A stretch of DNA of 34,866 bases from a virus, in the IMG/VR virus record IMGVR_UViG_3300037245_001877, positions 1-34,866 of that record, one strand, 5' to 3'. A program made the position numbers and the translations under genes. Below the pieces are notes generated by a model, which saw only the letters and a program-made list of their open reading frames with translations, ran no database searches and was not told where the DNA came from. Of the stretch, positions 21,427-29,860 are shown in pieces. Within the stretch, counting starts at the first letter, position 1, and each line of letters opens with the position of its first letter.

Positions 21427-21791
21427 TATTTAACCGCCTCTTCAAGATTAATTGCTAAATCTAGATTTCCCTCTACTAGTTTTTTATTCTTTTCTAGCTC
21501 CATGGCTCTTTTATTTAGATAGACTAATTCGCTCGGGGAAAACTCAGGCTCAAACAATGTATCTTTATCTTTTTCCCAATTAAAGGCGTAAGGCTTTTCA
21601 TTTTCATCTTTAAGAATAACAAATTCGACCTTTTCTTTATCTTCCTCTGTTAATTCTATTTTCTCTCTAATAGACCGCTGGAGCAATAAAGACTCTTTAT
21701 CCGCCTCCACTAAAAACAAAGATTGCACTCCTTGTATTCTGTCTGAAACTGTTAATTTTAATTTAAATTTCTTTTTCTTTTTTTCGTCCAT
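21426..21791 (-). CDS. First tail chaperone-like small protein (121 aa)
   Basis: Start ATG 21791 has GGAGAG upstream; an in-frame TTG four codons earlier lies inside that site. The N-terminus is very basic (MDEKKKKKFKLKLTV), the rest acidic and helical. It lies between the major tail protein and the frameshifted chaperone. In siphophages this place holds tail tube or chaperone accessory proteins. It is preceded by a hairpin terminator, so its expression may be lower than that of the major tail protein. Confidence 0.6.
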   Translation of the reverse strand: MDEKKKKKFKLKLTVSDRIQGVQSLFLVEADKESLLLQRSIREKIELTEEDKEKVEFVILKDENEKPYAFNWEKDKDTLFEPEFSPSELVYLNKRAMELEKNKKLVEGNLDLAINLEEAVK

Positions 21792-21808
21792 TTTTCTCTC
21801 CAAGAAAA

Positions 21809-21836
21809 GCCCCGCACCCTTGGAGTAATGCGAGGC
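21809..21836 (-). terminator. Hairpin terminator after the major tail protein gene
   Basis: Read leftward, GCCTCGCA (21836-21829) pairs with TGCGGGGC (21816-21809) as an 8-bp stem with one G-T pair and a 12-base loop. TTTTCTT follows. It ends just before the ribosome-binding site of the next gene, so it probably reduces rather than ends transcription. Confidence 0.7.
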
Positions 21837-21843
21837 GGTAAAA

Positions 21844-22716
21844 CTATTGTTTAATTATATATGATTCAACTATTGAAAGTTGGTCTCCGGCGGCTCTGTC
21901 CGGATCTTCCTCAAAAGTCATTTCTATAGGCGCAACTACAACCGGATCAGTAGAGTCTTTATCTAAGAAAGTCCATTGTAATCCGTTTGTAACCGTTCCA
22001 GCATAAGCCGTAATTCTTCTAATTCTAAAAATAGGATCTCCAACAGTTAAAGATAAAGCCGGGTTTGCGTCTTTATCTACCTGTGTAGCCTTAGAATCTG
22101 TCTTATTAGTTAGCCTCAAAGTTTGATCTTCTTGTTGCACTAAACCACCAGTAGACAATTTTTCCGTAGCCAAAGGAGTATAATCTACAGTTAACTCTAA
22201 ATCCTGGGATTCGGTAGTTACATTAGTACCCGTAACCAAAACAACAGAGTAAATATATTCTGATACTTTTTGTACGGTAAAATCAGTTCCTAACACCAAA
22301 GTCCCGTCTGTTACCGCCTCTATAGCAACAACAGGAAGTACAGCGCTTGGGAATATTATTTCAATAGGAGTTTTATACTTCCATTTACCCTCTAGAACAT
22401 TCTGTACACTTCCAGTAACAGGAGTGGCGGTCGTATTTGTATAAACGTCAATACCGCCCCTAACCTTGTAAAGATTAAATAAAACCCTTGCAATAAGCGT
22501 AAACGCCATATTTCCAATTTGCGACGCCATGCCTTTAAGCGGGTGCTTTTTAGCCCCGTTATCTACTTGCACATCTAGAGGGGTACCCACAACATTATAT
22601 GACACCTCTCTGGCAACTCCCTGGTCTACATAAGAACCATCAATTAAAAGTTCTATCTTTGCAGCACCCATAACAACATTACTTGATGAAATACTACTTG
22701 TTTGACTTATCCCCAT
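21844..22716 (-). CDS. Major tail protein (290 aa)
   Basis: This is a beta-rich protein with the usual tail-tube composition: Thr, Val and Ser repeats, few Cys, and a C-terminal domain after about residue 190 (KLSTGGLVQQEDQTLRLTNK). It lies between the tail terminator-like gene and the chaperones, where the major tube subunit stands in siphophages. ATG 22716 overlaps the preceding stop as TGATG and follows GGGGGGATTG. A terminator hairpin directly downstream is consistent with a very highly expressed gene. Confidence 0.75.
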   Translation of the reverse strand: MGISQTSSISSSNVVMGAAKIELLIDGSYVDQGVAREVSYNVVGTPLDVQVDNGAKKHPLKGMASQIGNMAFTLIARVLFNLYKVRGGIDVYTNTTATPVTGSVQNVLEGKWKYKTPIEIIFPSAVLPVVAIEAVTDGTLVLGTDFTVQKVSEYIYSVVLVTGTNVTTESQDLELTVDYTPLATEKLSTGGLVQQEDQTLRLTNKTDSKATQVDKDANPALSLTVGDPIFRIRRITAYAGTVTNGLQWTFLDKDSTDPVVVAPIEMTFEEDPDRAAGDQLSIVESYIIKQ

Positions 22717-23117
22717 CAATCCCCCCAATAAGTTACACGAACCGCCAAGGGTGCGTTAACTTCGGTTTCCGTTGGGTTCGGTACACTTACCGACCCGGTT
22801 AATCTTAATCGCATGGTTACACCCAATATAGTACAGGCTGTATCATCCAATAACTCCATAATTGTATTTCTAACAACTTCCGCTTCATCTTCCGTTTCAG
22901 CGTAAACGTTTAAATTATAATTTTGCTCGTTTAATGTAGAGGCTAATATATCACCCGTTCCACCTGTCAAACAAAGTGCCGGCATGTTTTTTGCCGTTTC
23001 CGGTATTATTCCACTAAATATAACGGGAATACTTGACCCTTCCAAAACGCCAAGCAAAGAAGTAATTGCTGGACTAGTTTTTAATAACTCTATAAATGCA
23101 CTACGTACAGTACTCAA
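22716..23117 (-). CDS. Tail terminator / head-tail joining protein (133 aa)
   Basis: The helix MSTVRSAFIELLKTSPAITSLLG, the short beta-rich core and the C-terminal RLTGSVSVPN...APLAVRVTYWGD pattern resemble tail terminator proteins (gpU/SPP1 gp17 type). It lies after the HK97 gp10-like gene and overlaps it by 4 bp, and it shares TGATG with the major tail protein. This order (adaptor, stopper, gp10-like, terminator, tube) is standard. Confidence 0.6.
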   Translation of the reverse strand: MSTVRSAFIELLKTSPAITSLLGVLEGSSIPVIFSGIIPETAKNMPALCLTGGTGDILASTLNEQNYNLNVYAETEDEAEVVRNTIMELLDDTACTILGVTMRLRLTGSVSVPNPTETEVNAPLAVRVTYWGD

Positions 23118-23530
23118 ATTGCTTTTCTCCCTTCCTGAATAAATATTGTTTTAATCTCTGATTTATTATTATTAAGCGCCGGTCTCATAAAAGGTTGCGC
23201 TTTCATTCCTGAAGTTCTGATATACATCCCAATAACTTCATTATAATAAACCCATGATGTTTGACGGCCAAGACCGTTTTCTGCATGCCGACCAGTACCA
23301 AATTCAACATAAAAAGCATAAGCCAAATTGGTAGAAACTTCCATTTGTAATTTTTCAATTATCAAACGCTTTGCTATAGATCCCTTTAAATCCCCGGTAT
23401 CTACAGGCGACAAAGTCTTGGCATCGGCAACAACAATAAGCCCGGACCTGGTTAAAGCCTTAATAATAGCTTGCCTCATATCCGCTTTCTTAATATCACC
23501 TCGCCATTTTAAAGTCGTCTTTACTGCCAT
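23114..23530 (-). CDS. HK97 gp10-like tail completion protein (138 aa)
   Basis: VVADAKTLSPVDTGDLKGSI (about residues 33-52) is the clear signature of the HK97 gp10 family, and YAFYVEFGTGRHAENGLG then MKAQPFMRPAL finish it. The family takes part in joining head and tail. ATG at 23530 (MAVKTTLK) is chosen, but no ribosome-binding site is visible. The frame is open to a GTG five codons upstream. Confidence 0.8.
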   Translation of the reverse strand: MAVKTTLKWRGDIKKADMRQAIIKALTRSGLIVVADAKTLSPVDTGDLKGSIAKRLIIEKLQMEVSTNLAYAFYVEFGTGRHAENGLGRQTSWVYYNEVIGMYIRTSGMKAQPFMRPALNNNKSEIKTIFIQEGRKAI

Positions 23531-23572
23531 AAATAATAATAACACATAACTATTGAGTTGTTAAGCTCTGTA

Positions 23573-23932
23573 TTATTCCACCCTTATTAAATCCAATATT
23601 ACCACTTCGTCCTTATTTAATGGGTTTTTGGCGGTAACTATTCTATATTCTTCGCTTTCTGTATCTGATGTAGTTACAAAACATTTCATTTTTTCATCTA
23701 TTTTAGTTGTAACCAAAACGGGATCCAATATTAATCCATGAGTAGAAATCTTTTGTATTTGCTGTCTCTTAAATGCTTCACTAGCTGACAATTCGTAAAA
23801 GATACCAGGATTATTAAAAACTATTACTTCAGTCTGTACTGGATTCCCGCCCGGTACTTCCGTCCAAGTAATCCCGTTGGTAATTATAACAGTAGCGTTT
23901 TCGTCCTCTCGAAAATCATCATATATAGACAC
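23573..23932 (-). CDS. Head-tail stopper-like protein (119 aa)
   Basis: This is a small beta-rich protein (MSIYDDFREDENATVIITNGITWTEVPGG; later GLILDPVLVTTKIDEKMKCFV). Its size and its place between the connector and the gp10-like gene match the head-tail joining stopper (SPP1 gp16 type). The residues are not diagnostic on their own. It starts two bases after the connector stop. Confidence 0.6.
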   Translation of the reverse strand: MSIYDDFREDENATVIITNGITWTEVPGGNPVQTEVIVFNNPGIFYELSASEAFKRQQIQKISTHGLILDPVLVTTKIDEKMKCFVTTSDTESEEYRIVTAKNPLNKDEVVILDLIRVE

Positions 23933-23934
23933 AA

Positions 23935-24516
23935 TTAAAGCCCGCTCATATATTTAGGTAAAGCTTTAACAAACCAGGTCGGCATTCCACTAACACCATC
24001 AATCTTATTATCTGCATCACTATAAGTAACGCTTAAAGGTGGTATTGATTTTGATTTAACAGACTTTGCCGGCGCGTTTGTATTCTGCTGACCTGTTAAA
24101 AACCATACGCCCTTGGCTATCGTTGGCAAATAAGCTATTGATATACCAAAGTATAGGTCTTGGCCTGAATTAGTCGCTACTACAGCCTTAGAAAGTTCTA
24201 CAAAAGGAGTCTTGTAACTGGTCCCGCTAATATCAAAAACATCCCTACCAATAAAAATATTAACAATAGTTGTATCAGCGTCGATATTATCGCCAAATAA
24301 TTGTTGTCCAGCTTCCAGGCTTTCACCGTTATACTCTAATAATTCTAAATATTTTGTGCTGTCTAAATTACCGTAGTAATGATCGTTAAAATTATGATTA
24401 GTAATAAGTTTTACTTTGCTATCTATTATAGGAATATAAGCATCAATAAGAGCGTCATGATCTGTAACTGTGATTCCTAAGTATAATTTAACTTGATCTC
24501 TAGTTATTATAAACAC
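23935..24516 (-). CDS. Head-tail connector, SPP1 gp15/HK97 gp6 type (193 aa)
   Basis: The N-terminal helix DQVKLYLGITVTDHDALIDAYIPIIDSKV is typical of the gp6/gp15 adaptor that binds the portal. A beta-rich insertion follows (about 50-120), making it longer than usual, then LSKAVVATNSGQDL and a final helix. The start is a GTG at 24516 that overlaps the upstream stop as TAGTG, with GAGGAATTATA before it. Confidence 0.7.
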   Translation of the reverse strand: MFIITRDQVKLYLGITVTDHDALIDAYIPIIDSKVKLITNHNFNDHYYGNLDSTKYLELLEYNGESLEAGQQLFGDNIDADTTIVNIFIGRDVFDISGTSYKTPFVELSKAVVATNSGQDLYFGISIAYLPTIAKGVWFLTGQQNTNAPAKSVKSKSIPPLSVTYSDADNKIDGVSGMPTWFVKALPKYMSGL

Positions 24517-26267
24517 TATAATTCCTCACTTACTGCATCAATATGCATATCCATTGTCTGAATAGTATTATTTTGACTTGTTATTATTTCAAAGATTATA
24601 CCCTCCGAAGCATCCCCATGTATAAAGGTATCTAATAAAACCCTCTTCCAAGATCCATCTTCGTTATCGTTAACATCTCCGGCTAATACTTGGTCAACGC
24701 TCTTTCTAGCGATATCTCCATTTCCAGGAACAAAACCCGACGCCGAATATGTCCAGCCCTCCGGTTTATGGTGTTTTAAAGCGATATCAAAACTAGCGTC
24801 AAGAGCGTTACCCTGCCAAACACATTCTAGCCCGGTAAGAGTAAAATCCTTATTCCCTAAATCGTCATACTTAGAATACCCATAATTAAAAGTTAAACTA
24901 TAATTAACCGGTGATCCTGAAACAATATACAATTCAAAAGTAACCTGGCCGGAAAACTTTTTAAATGTCTCCGCCATTACATCGGCTGTCAAAGTCGTTA
25001 TATCCTCAGTTATAACGCCAGTTTGCGCGGCCACTTGTATTCCTGTTTCGCTATCTTCTATACCTGTTACTTTTAAACCTACTTGACCGGCATCTACAAC
25101 ACCTGGACCATCTGGCACAATACCAACATGAGCAGCATAAGCCCGCCCACTATCACCAAATATTTGCGTCAAAGATCCTTGATTCAAAGTAATGGAAGTT
25201 GCGGCCCAATCGTAAAACCCGCCTTTATAGTAAAGTCCCTCACCTATACCTCTTGATGTAAAAGCGTAACCCTTTCCTAAGTCGGCCCTCACAAGTCGTT
25301 GATAATTAATAAAAATCTCACCATCAGAAACACCCGTCTTTGTCACAGCACCAACTAGAATCCTTTGCTCTGGATATAGTGGCCTTATTTGAGTATACCA
25401 ACCATCTGAATCTGCATAAATAAACCCTTGTATTAAACTTTGAGTATTCATACCTTTAACAAGGCCATAGGATGTAACTATCCCAGGCTCACCGGGTGGA
25501 ATATCCATAGTAGCGATCCCGGCAAAAGCTAAAGCATTTAAACCCGTACTTGAATCAGTAGGGTAAATGTCTGGTAATACTTTCGGGACCCCTAAAACTA
25601 TCACAGTAGAAAATGTAACCGTAACAGAAACAGGATCACCATTTTTAATAAGAGTACCGGTTATATTAAAAAACTCTCCCTGAGTTTCCCTGCCGGCGTC
25701 AACTACTACGTCAGTATATCCGGTATGTAACATATGATTTTTTAAAACTGGATCGTAAGAAAATCGACCCTCTTTATATGGAGTGGTTAATTTCCCAACT
25801 AAATCAACATAACACCCAAAGTTCGTATTATCTAAATCCGGGGTTACGGCAGTAACAACACCGGTTAAACTAATATATCTAACACCTAAATAATTTATAA
25901 AAGATCCTATTTCTAATGTAGGGCTAACAGCAAAAAAAGCGGCCCAATCGGTAGTAACATCGAAAATAACAGTTTTTAAAGAATTGACTGATTGTTCTTC
26001 CCAAAATCCCCAATAATTATTAACCGGGTCAACGTCTATATCGTTCTTAACAATATAAAGCCCTGGCGGTTTCTCATACTTAGGCGCCGTCCAAAAAATT
26101 ACTTTGGAAGATGTAAATTCATTCTCCCCGAAAATAACCTTTGAAAGATCCCCAATAAGATAATTAGCGGCTGGATAGCCCGCAAGTAAAGCACTGTAAT
26201 TTAGAACTGAAGCTTTAATAAAGGCATCACTAGACCCAATAACGCTGTTAGATTCTCGAATACTCAC
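24516..26267 (-). CDS. Large virion surface protein, head appendage candidate (583 aa)
   Basis: This long beta-rich protein stands between two small post-capsid genes and the connector, a place where most siphophages have no gene this large. Residues about 280-315 (GFIYADSDGWYTQIRPLYPEQRILVGAVTKTG) resemble the beta-structured trunk parts of fibres, and the end is Asp/Thr-rich. A head fibre or decoration protein is the best guess. It could also be an adsorption protein made out of its usual place. Start GTG 26267 overlaps the stop before it as TAGTG. No transmembrane segment or enzyme motif is seen. Confidence 0.5.
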   Translation of the reverse strand: MSIRESNSVIGSSDAFIKASVLNYSALLAGYPAANYLIGDLSKVIFGENEFTSSKVIFWTAPKYEKPPGLYIVKNDIDVDPVNNYWGFWEEQSVNSLKTVIFDVTTDWAAFFAVSPTLEIGSFINYLGVRYISLTGVVTAVTPDLDNTNFGCYVDLVGKLTTPYKEGRFSYDPVLKNHMLHTGYTDVVVDAGRETQGEFFNITGTLIKNGDPVSVTVTFSTVIVLGVPKVLPDIYPTDSSTGLNALAFAGIATMDIPPGEPGIVTSYGLVKGMNTQSLIQGFIYADSDGWYTQIRPLYPEQRILVGAVTKTGVSDGEIFINYQRLVRADLGKGYAFTSRGIGEGLYYKGGFYDWAATSITLNQGSLTQIFGDSGRAYAAHVGIVPDGPGVVDAGQVGLKVTGIEDSETGIQVAAQTGVITEDITTLTADVMAETFKKFSGQVTFELYIVSGSPVNYSLTFNYGYSKYDDLGNKDFTLTGLECVWQGNALDASFDIALKHHKPEGWTYSASGFVPGNGDIARKSVDQVLAGDVNDNEDGSWKRVLLDTFIHGDASEGIIFEIITSQNNTIQTMDMHIDAVSEEL

Positions 26268-26506
26268 TATCTTAAATCCTTCATAACAATACTACCCTTT
26301 TCACTATAACCGTATAAATTGCCTACGATCTTATCAAATTCATACATTCTGTTTACAATACATATTTTACCCGGGTGATTATCCGCTGTCGGTAGCGTTT
26401 CTGAATCAACAACTTTAATATCGTTACCCTGGGCCTGGAAGTCTACCGACACGGTAGAAATTTCAGTCCATACACGGGGCAATAATTTAATCGGAGTAGT
26501 AGCCAT
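26267..26506 (-). CDS. Small virion-associated hypothetical protein (79 aa)
   Basis: The protein is short and beta-rich (RVWTEISTVSVDFQAQGNDIKVVDSETLP), with the look of an N-terminal attachment domain. The ribosome-binding site GAAGGTGGTCTAA lies directly before ATG 26506. It shares TAGTG with the large appendage candidate, so the two are coupled and may act together, for example as an anchor and a fibre. Not recognised. Confidence 0.5.
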   Translation of the reverse strand: MATTPIKLLPRVWTEISTVSVDFQAQGNDIKVVDSETLPTADNHPGKICIVNRMYEFDKIVGNLYGYSEKGSIVMKDLR

Positions 26507-26815
26507 TTAGACCACCTTCCAGCCGTGCTTTTTATGAGCTTCAACTTTGCTTTCCAATACATCAGTAGTAGATAAAATGTTTCTATATGTTATTTCCATT
26601 TGTACTTTTTTTTCTTCGACCTCTTCGGTCTCAACAGGGTCAACAGGGTCAACAGGGTCAACAGGGTCAACAGGGTCAACAGGGTCAACAGGGAGACCAT
26701 GAACATCTTCTATATTCTTTGTCAAGGTTTCTTCTCCTGTATTCCAGGAATATTTAACCCCTAGCTTATCAGCAAGTTCTTTTTTCTGTTCAAATGACAT
26801 ATCTTTCAATTCCAT
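26507..26815 (-). CDS. Repeat-linker protein with (PVD)n tract (102 aa)
   Basis: There are three parts. A helical N-terminus (MSFEQKKELADKLGVKYSWNTGEETLTKNI) resembles an HeH/SAP-like fold. A tract of six PVD units and one PVE spans about residues 42-62, and a charged helical C-terminus follows. Rigid Pro-rich linkers join head decoration or fibre domains in other phages, so a surface role is possible. The linker is coded by 9-bp repeats and so can vary in length. It follows the terminator after the coat gene. Confidence 0.6.
   Translation of the reverse strand: MELKDMSFEQKKELADKLGVKYSWNTGEETLTKNIEDVHGLPVDPVDPVDPVDPVDPVDPVETEEVEEKKVQMEITYRNILSTTDVLESKVEAHKKHGWKVV
26632..26694 (+). repeat. 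Seven tandem 9-bp units in the PVD linker
   Basis: CAACAGGGT is repeated six times without a change, and a seventh copy ends in GGGA. All units keep frame, each coding PVD. The perfect identity indicates recent expansion or contraction. Confidence 0.9.
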
Positions 26816-26834
26816 AACATCCCCTAAATTAAAA

Positions 26835-26853
26835 GCCCCTCACATAGAGGGGC
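26835..26853 (-). terminator. Hairpin terminator after the coat gene
   Basis: GCCCCTC (26835-26841) and GAGGGGC (26847-26853) form a perfect 7-bp stem with a 5-base loop. Read leftward, TTTTAATTT follows. It stands 7 bp after the coat stop at 26861 and before the linker gene. Confidence 0.8.
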
Positions 26854-26860
26854 GTATTTA

Positions 26861-28033
26861 TTAACCAAGTAACAACACGGAGTGAGCAGGTTTAACCATC
26901 TTAACACCCCAGGCGATTGCAACCTCAATTTTCATCTGTCTATATTGACCATAAACAGAAACCTCAAAAGCTAAGCCGGTTACTGGATCTGTGATAATCA
27001 TTCGATCCTTTGCGTCGTCCATAGCTTGACCATTAAGCTCTACCATAGCCGGTAATCTTGCACCAAGTACAAGCGCGCCTCTATCAAAAGCCATATTAAT
27101 CTCGTTAGATGTTGCACCAATTGTCATTGCTACATCGTCGGCAAGCACTTTCCTTAACCCAGGTTCCGCAATTACTAAAGTATCTACGGCTGTAATTCCT
27201 TCAGCAACAACATACTTATTAGTATCTCCGGTAAACGTCACAACATCACCAGCTTTAACAACACCAGAACCAGTTTTAAGAAGTATATCAGTAGTTCCAA
27301 TAGGAACCGATACGGTTACATCAGTTACGTAACCAGTTCCCGCGCCTTTAACGTGTCCCAAAGTTTGACCACTTTCACCAATCATAAGGCCTTGAACTCT
27401 TCCTAAAACTCCATCCCGTAAAAGTCCTGAGTCTCCCGCTTCATTAACTTTAAATAAACTGGACTGAGTACCTCTTAAATTTGCAGCGGATGAACTACCA
27501 AGTATTAAATGTCTATCCCCGCCAGCGGCCCCATTATCATTTAAAACCTTCAGAATGTCAGCAAAATCGCTTAAATCGTTAGCGGTTCCAAACGGTAAAG
27601 TTCCCGCTGCTCCGACAGCCCTTGAAGCTGCAACATAAAGATTAAAAATATCTAATTCAATTTCGTTTGTCAGAACCCTAAAAGCCTGTGCGAATTGATC
27701 TCTCAAAATATTATCATACTGAGGATTATCCGAGCCCTCTTTTAAACTTTTCTGTTCTTCCCCATTCCACAAAATAGGATATGCCCTACTCTTAGAAATA
27801 GTCATAGTACCCTTACCTATGGTTTGAGAACCACTAGCCGCCGGTGCTGCTCCTGGCGTAATATCTTCCGCCGATCCCTGAGGGACTATAGGAAACGTAA
27901 TAGTTTGCCCTTTCGCTGCTCTTTCTACGCCGGTATTTCTTCTAACTGCCGGTATGAAACCCACCAATTCCCTGCTTACTGTATCTAAAGCAGCATAAAT
28001 CACCGGAATTAAACCGGTCAAAACATTAGCCAT
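26861..28033 (-). CDS. Major capsid protein, P22 coat-like (390 aa)
   Basis: The N-terminus (LIPVIYAALDTVSRELVGFIPAVRRNTGVERA), the helix NEIELDIFNLYVAAS, and SSSAANLRG are typical of the P22 coat family, an HK97-fold shell protein that needs a scaffold. An extra beta domain of about 80 residues (about 230-315, GYVTDVTVSVPIGTTDIL onward) is inserted, like the I-domain of P22. Start ATG 28033 follows AGGGAGATATT. The scaffold gene lies just upstream, and a terminator follows, consistent with high expression. Confidence 0.85.
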   Translation of the reverse strand: MANVLTGLIPVIYAALDTVSRELVGFIPAVRRNTGVERAAKGQTITFPIVPQGSAEDITPGAAPAASGSQTIGKGTMTISKSRAYPILWNGEEQKSLKEGSDNPQYDNILRDQFAQAFRVLTNEIELDIFNLYVAASRAVGAAGTLPFGTANDLSDFADILKVLNDNGAAGGDRHLILGSSSAANLRGTQSSLFKVNEAGDSGLLRDGVLGRVQGLMIGESGQTLGHVKGAGTGYVTDVTVSVPIGTTDILLKTGSGVVKAGDVVTFTGDTNKYVVAEGITAVDTLVIAEPGLRKVLADDVAMTIGATSNEINMAFDRGALVLGARLPAMVELNGQAMDDAKDRMIITDPVTGLAFEVSVYGQYRQMKIEVAIAWGVKMVKPAHSVLLLG

Positions 28034-28050
28034 AATATCTCCCTATTTTT

Positions 28051-28692
28051 TTATTCTTCTGTTAATGTCCCGCCACCCTGCATAAATGTTGATTTAGCAG
28101 TAGCGCCCAAGGCTTCAAAATCGCCTCTATTCATAATCTTAGCCGGATCTGTATTTACAGATTGTTTTGGTGGAGTATTCCCGAAACGTGTTTTAATTTC
28201 CAAATTAACCCCGTTTGTAATTGAATCAGCAAAATACTTAGAATCTGCTTCTAACATCTCTAAAGCCTTATCACCGTAAACATGATAACCCTCTGCTCTA
28301 ACTGGATCAAATTTTAATTCTGTCGCCTTAGTTCTTAAACCAGCTTTAACCGTTGCAACTTCGTCACGGCTTTTATTTGCTGCTGCCTCTGTCTCCAAAA
28401 CCTTAATTCTTTTTTGATCGTCTGTTAAATCGGGATTCAACTCCGCTTCAATCTTTACCCTAATGCTCTTTTCAAGTTCCGGCAGCTTTGTTTTATCGTG
28501 ATTCTCTATTCTAGTAGATGTTTCACTATCCAAAGCCGATTTAAAGACACCATCTTTACCCATAAGCTCTAACGCTTTTTCTTTAGTATCAATGCTCTTT
28601 AACTCTACGATTTCCTTCACAAGTGTTTCCACTTCCGCAACCTTCGCACCTTCTTTTAAATTCGCTTTAATCCATGCTAAAATCTTATCCAT
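28051..28692 (-). CDS. Capsid scaffolding protein (213 aa)
   Basis: This is an almost fully helical, charged protein just before the coat gene. It has heptad-like stretches (AEVETLVKEIVELK, ELEKSIRVKIEAEL, RIKVLETEAAANKS) and a Gly/Asn-rich tail, typical of scaffolds that leave before DNA packaging. Start ATG 28692 has AGGAG upstream. In that leader, the 10-mer CCCTCAAACG occurs twice, 16 bp apart. Confidence 0.75.
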   Translation of the reverse strand: MDKILAWIKANLKEGAKVAEVETLVKEIVELKSIDTKEKALELMGKDGVFKSALDSETSTRIENHDKTKLPELEKSIRVKIEAELNPDLTDDQKRIKVLETEAAANKSRDEVATVKAGLRTKATELKFDPVRAEGYHVYGDKALEMLEADSKYFADSITNGVNLEIKTRFGNTPPKQSVNTDPAKIMNRGDFEALGATAKSTFMQGGGTLTEE

Positions 28693-28766
28693 TGTTTCTC
28701 CTACCCCTCAAACGCTCACGCCCTCAAACGATTATTACCTAATAATACCATAGCTTTCTCAGTTTA

Positions 28767-29858
28767 TCAACTCAGTACTATTTTACCAGCTTTATTATAA
28801 TGTACATTTTGTAATTTCATCCAATCATTGAAAGAAGTATTGCTAATAATATCCGTTTGCTCAGACCTTGGAAAAATCTTTGTTCCGTCGGCTAACATCC
28901 TGTTTTTCTTCTCTGCTGCCGATGAATTACGCCACTGAATCTCTTTAACTGGATCTCTTGCCCGTCTTTGTTCCGGCTCGATACCATCAGGCAAATTGAT
29001 AGAACTACACCGACAATTAACATTCTCTTTGACCTGGCTTAAACTTCCAGGATATAAACCAGTAGAGGACCCCACCTTAAAATCATCATTAAGCTTAACT
29101 TTTTGACGGTCTGCTCTGGAATGCGTTACCCTGGTCATACTGTCAAGAGTAGCGTCCCATAGTTTAAATATATCTAATCCTAATTGTTCCGCGTCTATAC
29201 CTTGATAATAAGCCCCTGCATTTAGATTCCTTATTCCTTCAGTTCGAGCAATACGCATTGCATTGCTAAAAGATGTATCATAAACGCCCTGGATATCTTT
29301 AGCGGTCTTAGCGAAGCCCTGGCCACGAATTAAGCCGGATGTTAAAACCTCTCTAACCTTCTCTATGTCTTGAGCTCTGTTTTTATTTAATAAGGCCGAT
29401 AATGTACCGTAAGGAGGTAATAAGGGTTTATATAATTGTTGTTTAGCTATTTTCTTCCAGGCTTTAATAGATCCGGTAACGGCTGCCTCAACCACATCAG
29501 GGTTAATCATTGGACTAATTATAATCCCGGACCATTCCGCATTATATAAATTTCTCCAATACATATTATTTACATTTAAGGTCCCACCGTCTACCAGGCT
29601 CTTAAATGTTTGCTTGTAGGTAGCGTTTAACTCATTCTCCATAGAACTAAGTAATTTCTCTAACCTATCAAATTTTACCATTTCTAAATAATAATCTTCA
29701 GGCTTAACACTGATCAAATGCTCTGAAAATGCCAGGGATATAGTTTTTTTATTCTCTTCAATAAAATCTTTATACCCTTTTACTATAGAATTAACAAAAG
29801 GTTTATACTCTTCAGCTGTGATTTTAAATTGTTCTACACCTAATGAATTAAAAGTCAC
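28767..29858 (-). CDS. Minor head protein, Mu F / SPP1 gp7-like (363 aa)
   Basis: The Mu-F domain is seen at about residues 195-290. ARTEGIRNLNAGAYY is the first block, and WDATLDSMTRVTHSRADRQKVKLNDDF and the end VNCRCSSINLPDGI are the later ones. In SPP1 the gp7 protein sits at the portal and helps DNA exit. The N-terminal 190 residues are helical. It lies right after the portal gene, the usual order. Confidence 0.85.
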   Translation of the reverse strand: MTFNSLGVEQFKITAEEYKPFVNSIVKGYKDFIEENKKTISLAFSEHLISVKPEDYYLEMVKFDRLEKLLSSMENELNATYKQTFKSLVDGGTLNVNNMYWRNLYNAEWSGIIISPMINPDVVEAAVTGSIKAWKKIAKQQLYKPLLPPYGTLSALLNKNRAQDIEKVREVLTSGLIRGQGFAKTAKDIQGVYDTSFSNAMRIARTEGIRNLNAGAYYQGIDAEQLGLDIFKLWDATLDSMTRVTHSRADRQKVKLNDDFKVGSSTGLYPGSLSQVKENVNCRCSSINLPDGIEPEQRRARDPVKEIQWRNSSAAEKKNRMLADGTKIFPRSEQTDIISNTSFNDWMKLQNVHYNKAGKIVLS

Positions 29859-29860
29859 CC

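Noticed and set aside
26632-26694. CRISPR-like repeats
   Set aside because: Units are 9 bp with no spacers and lie in frame inside a gene.
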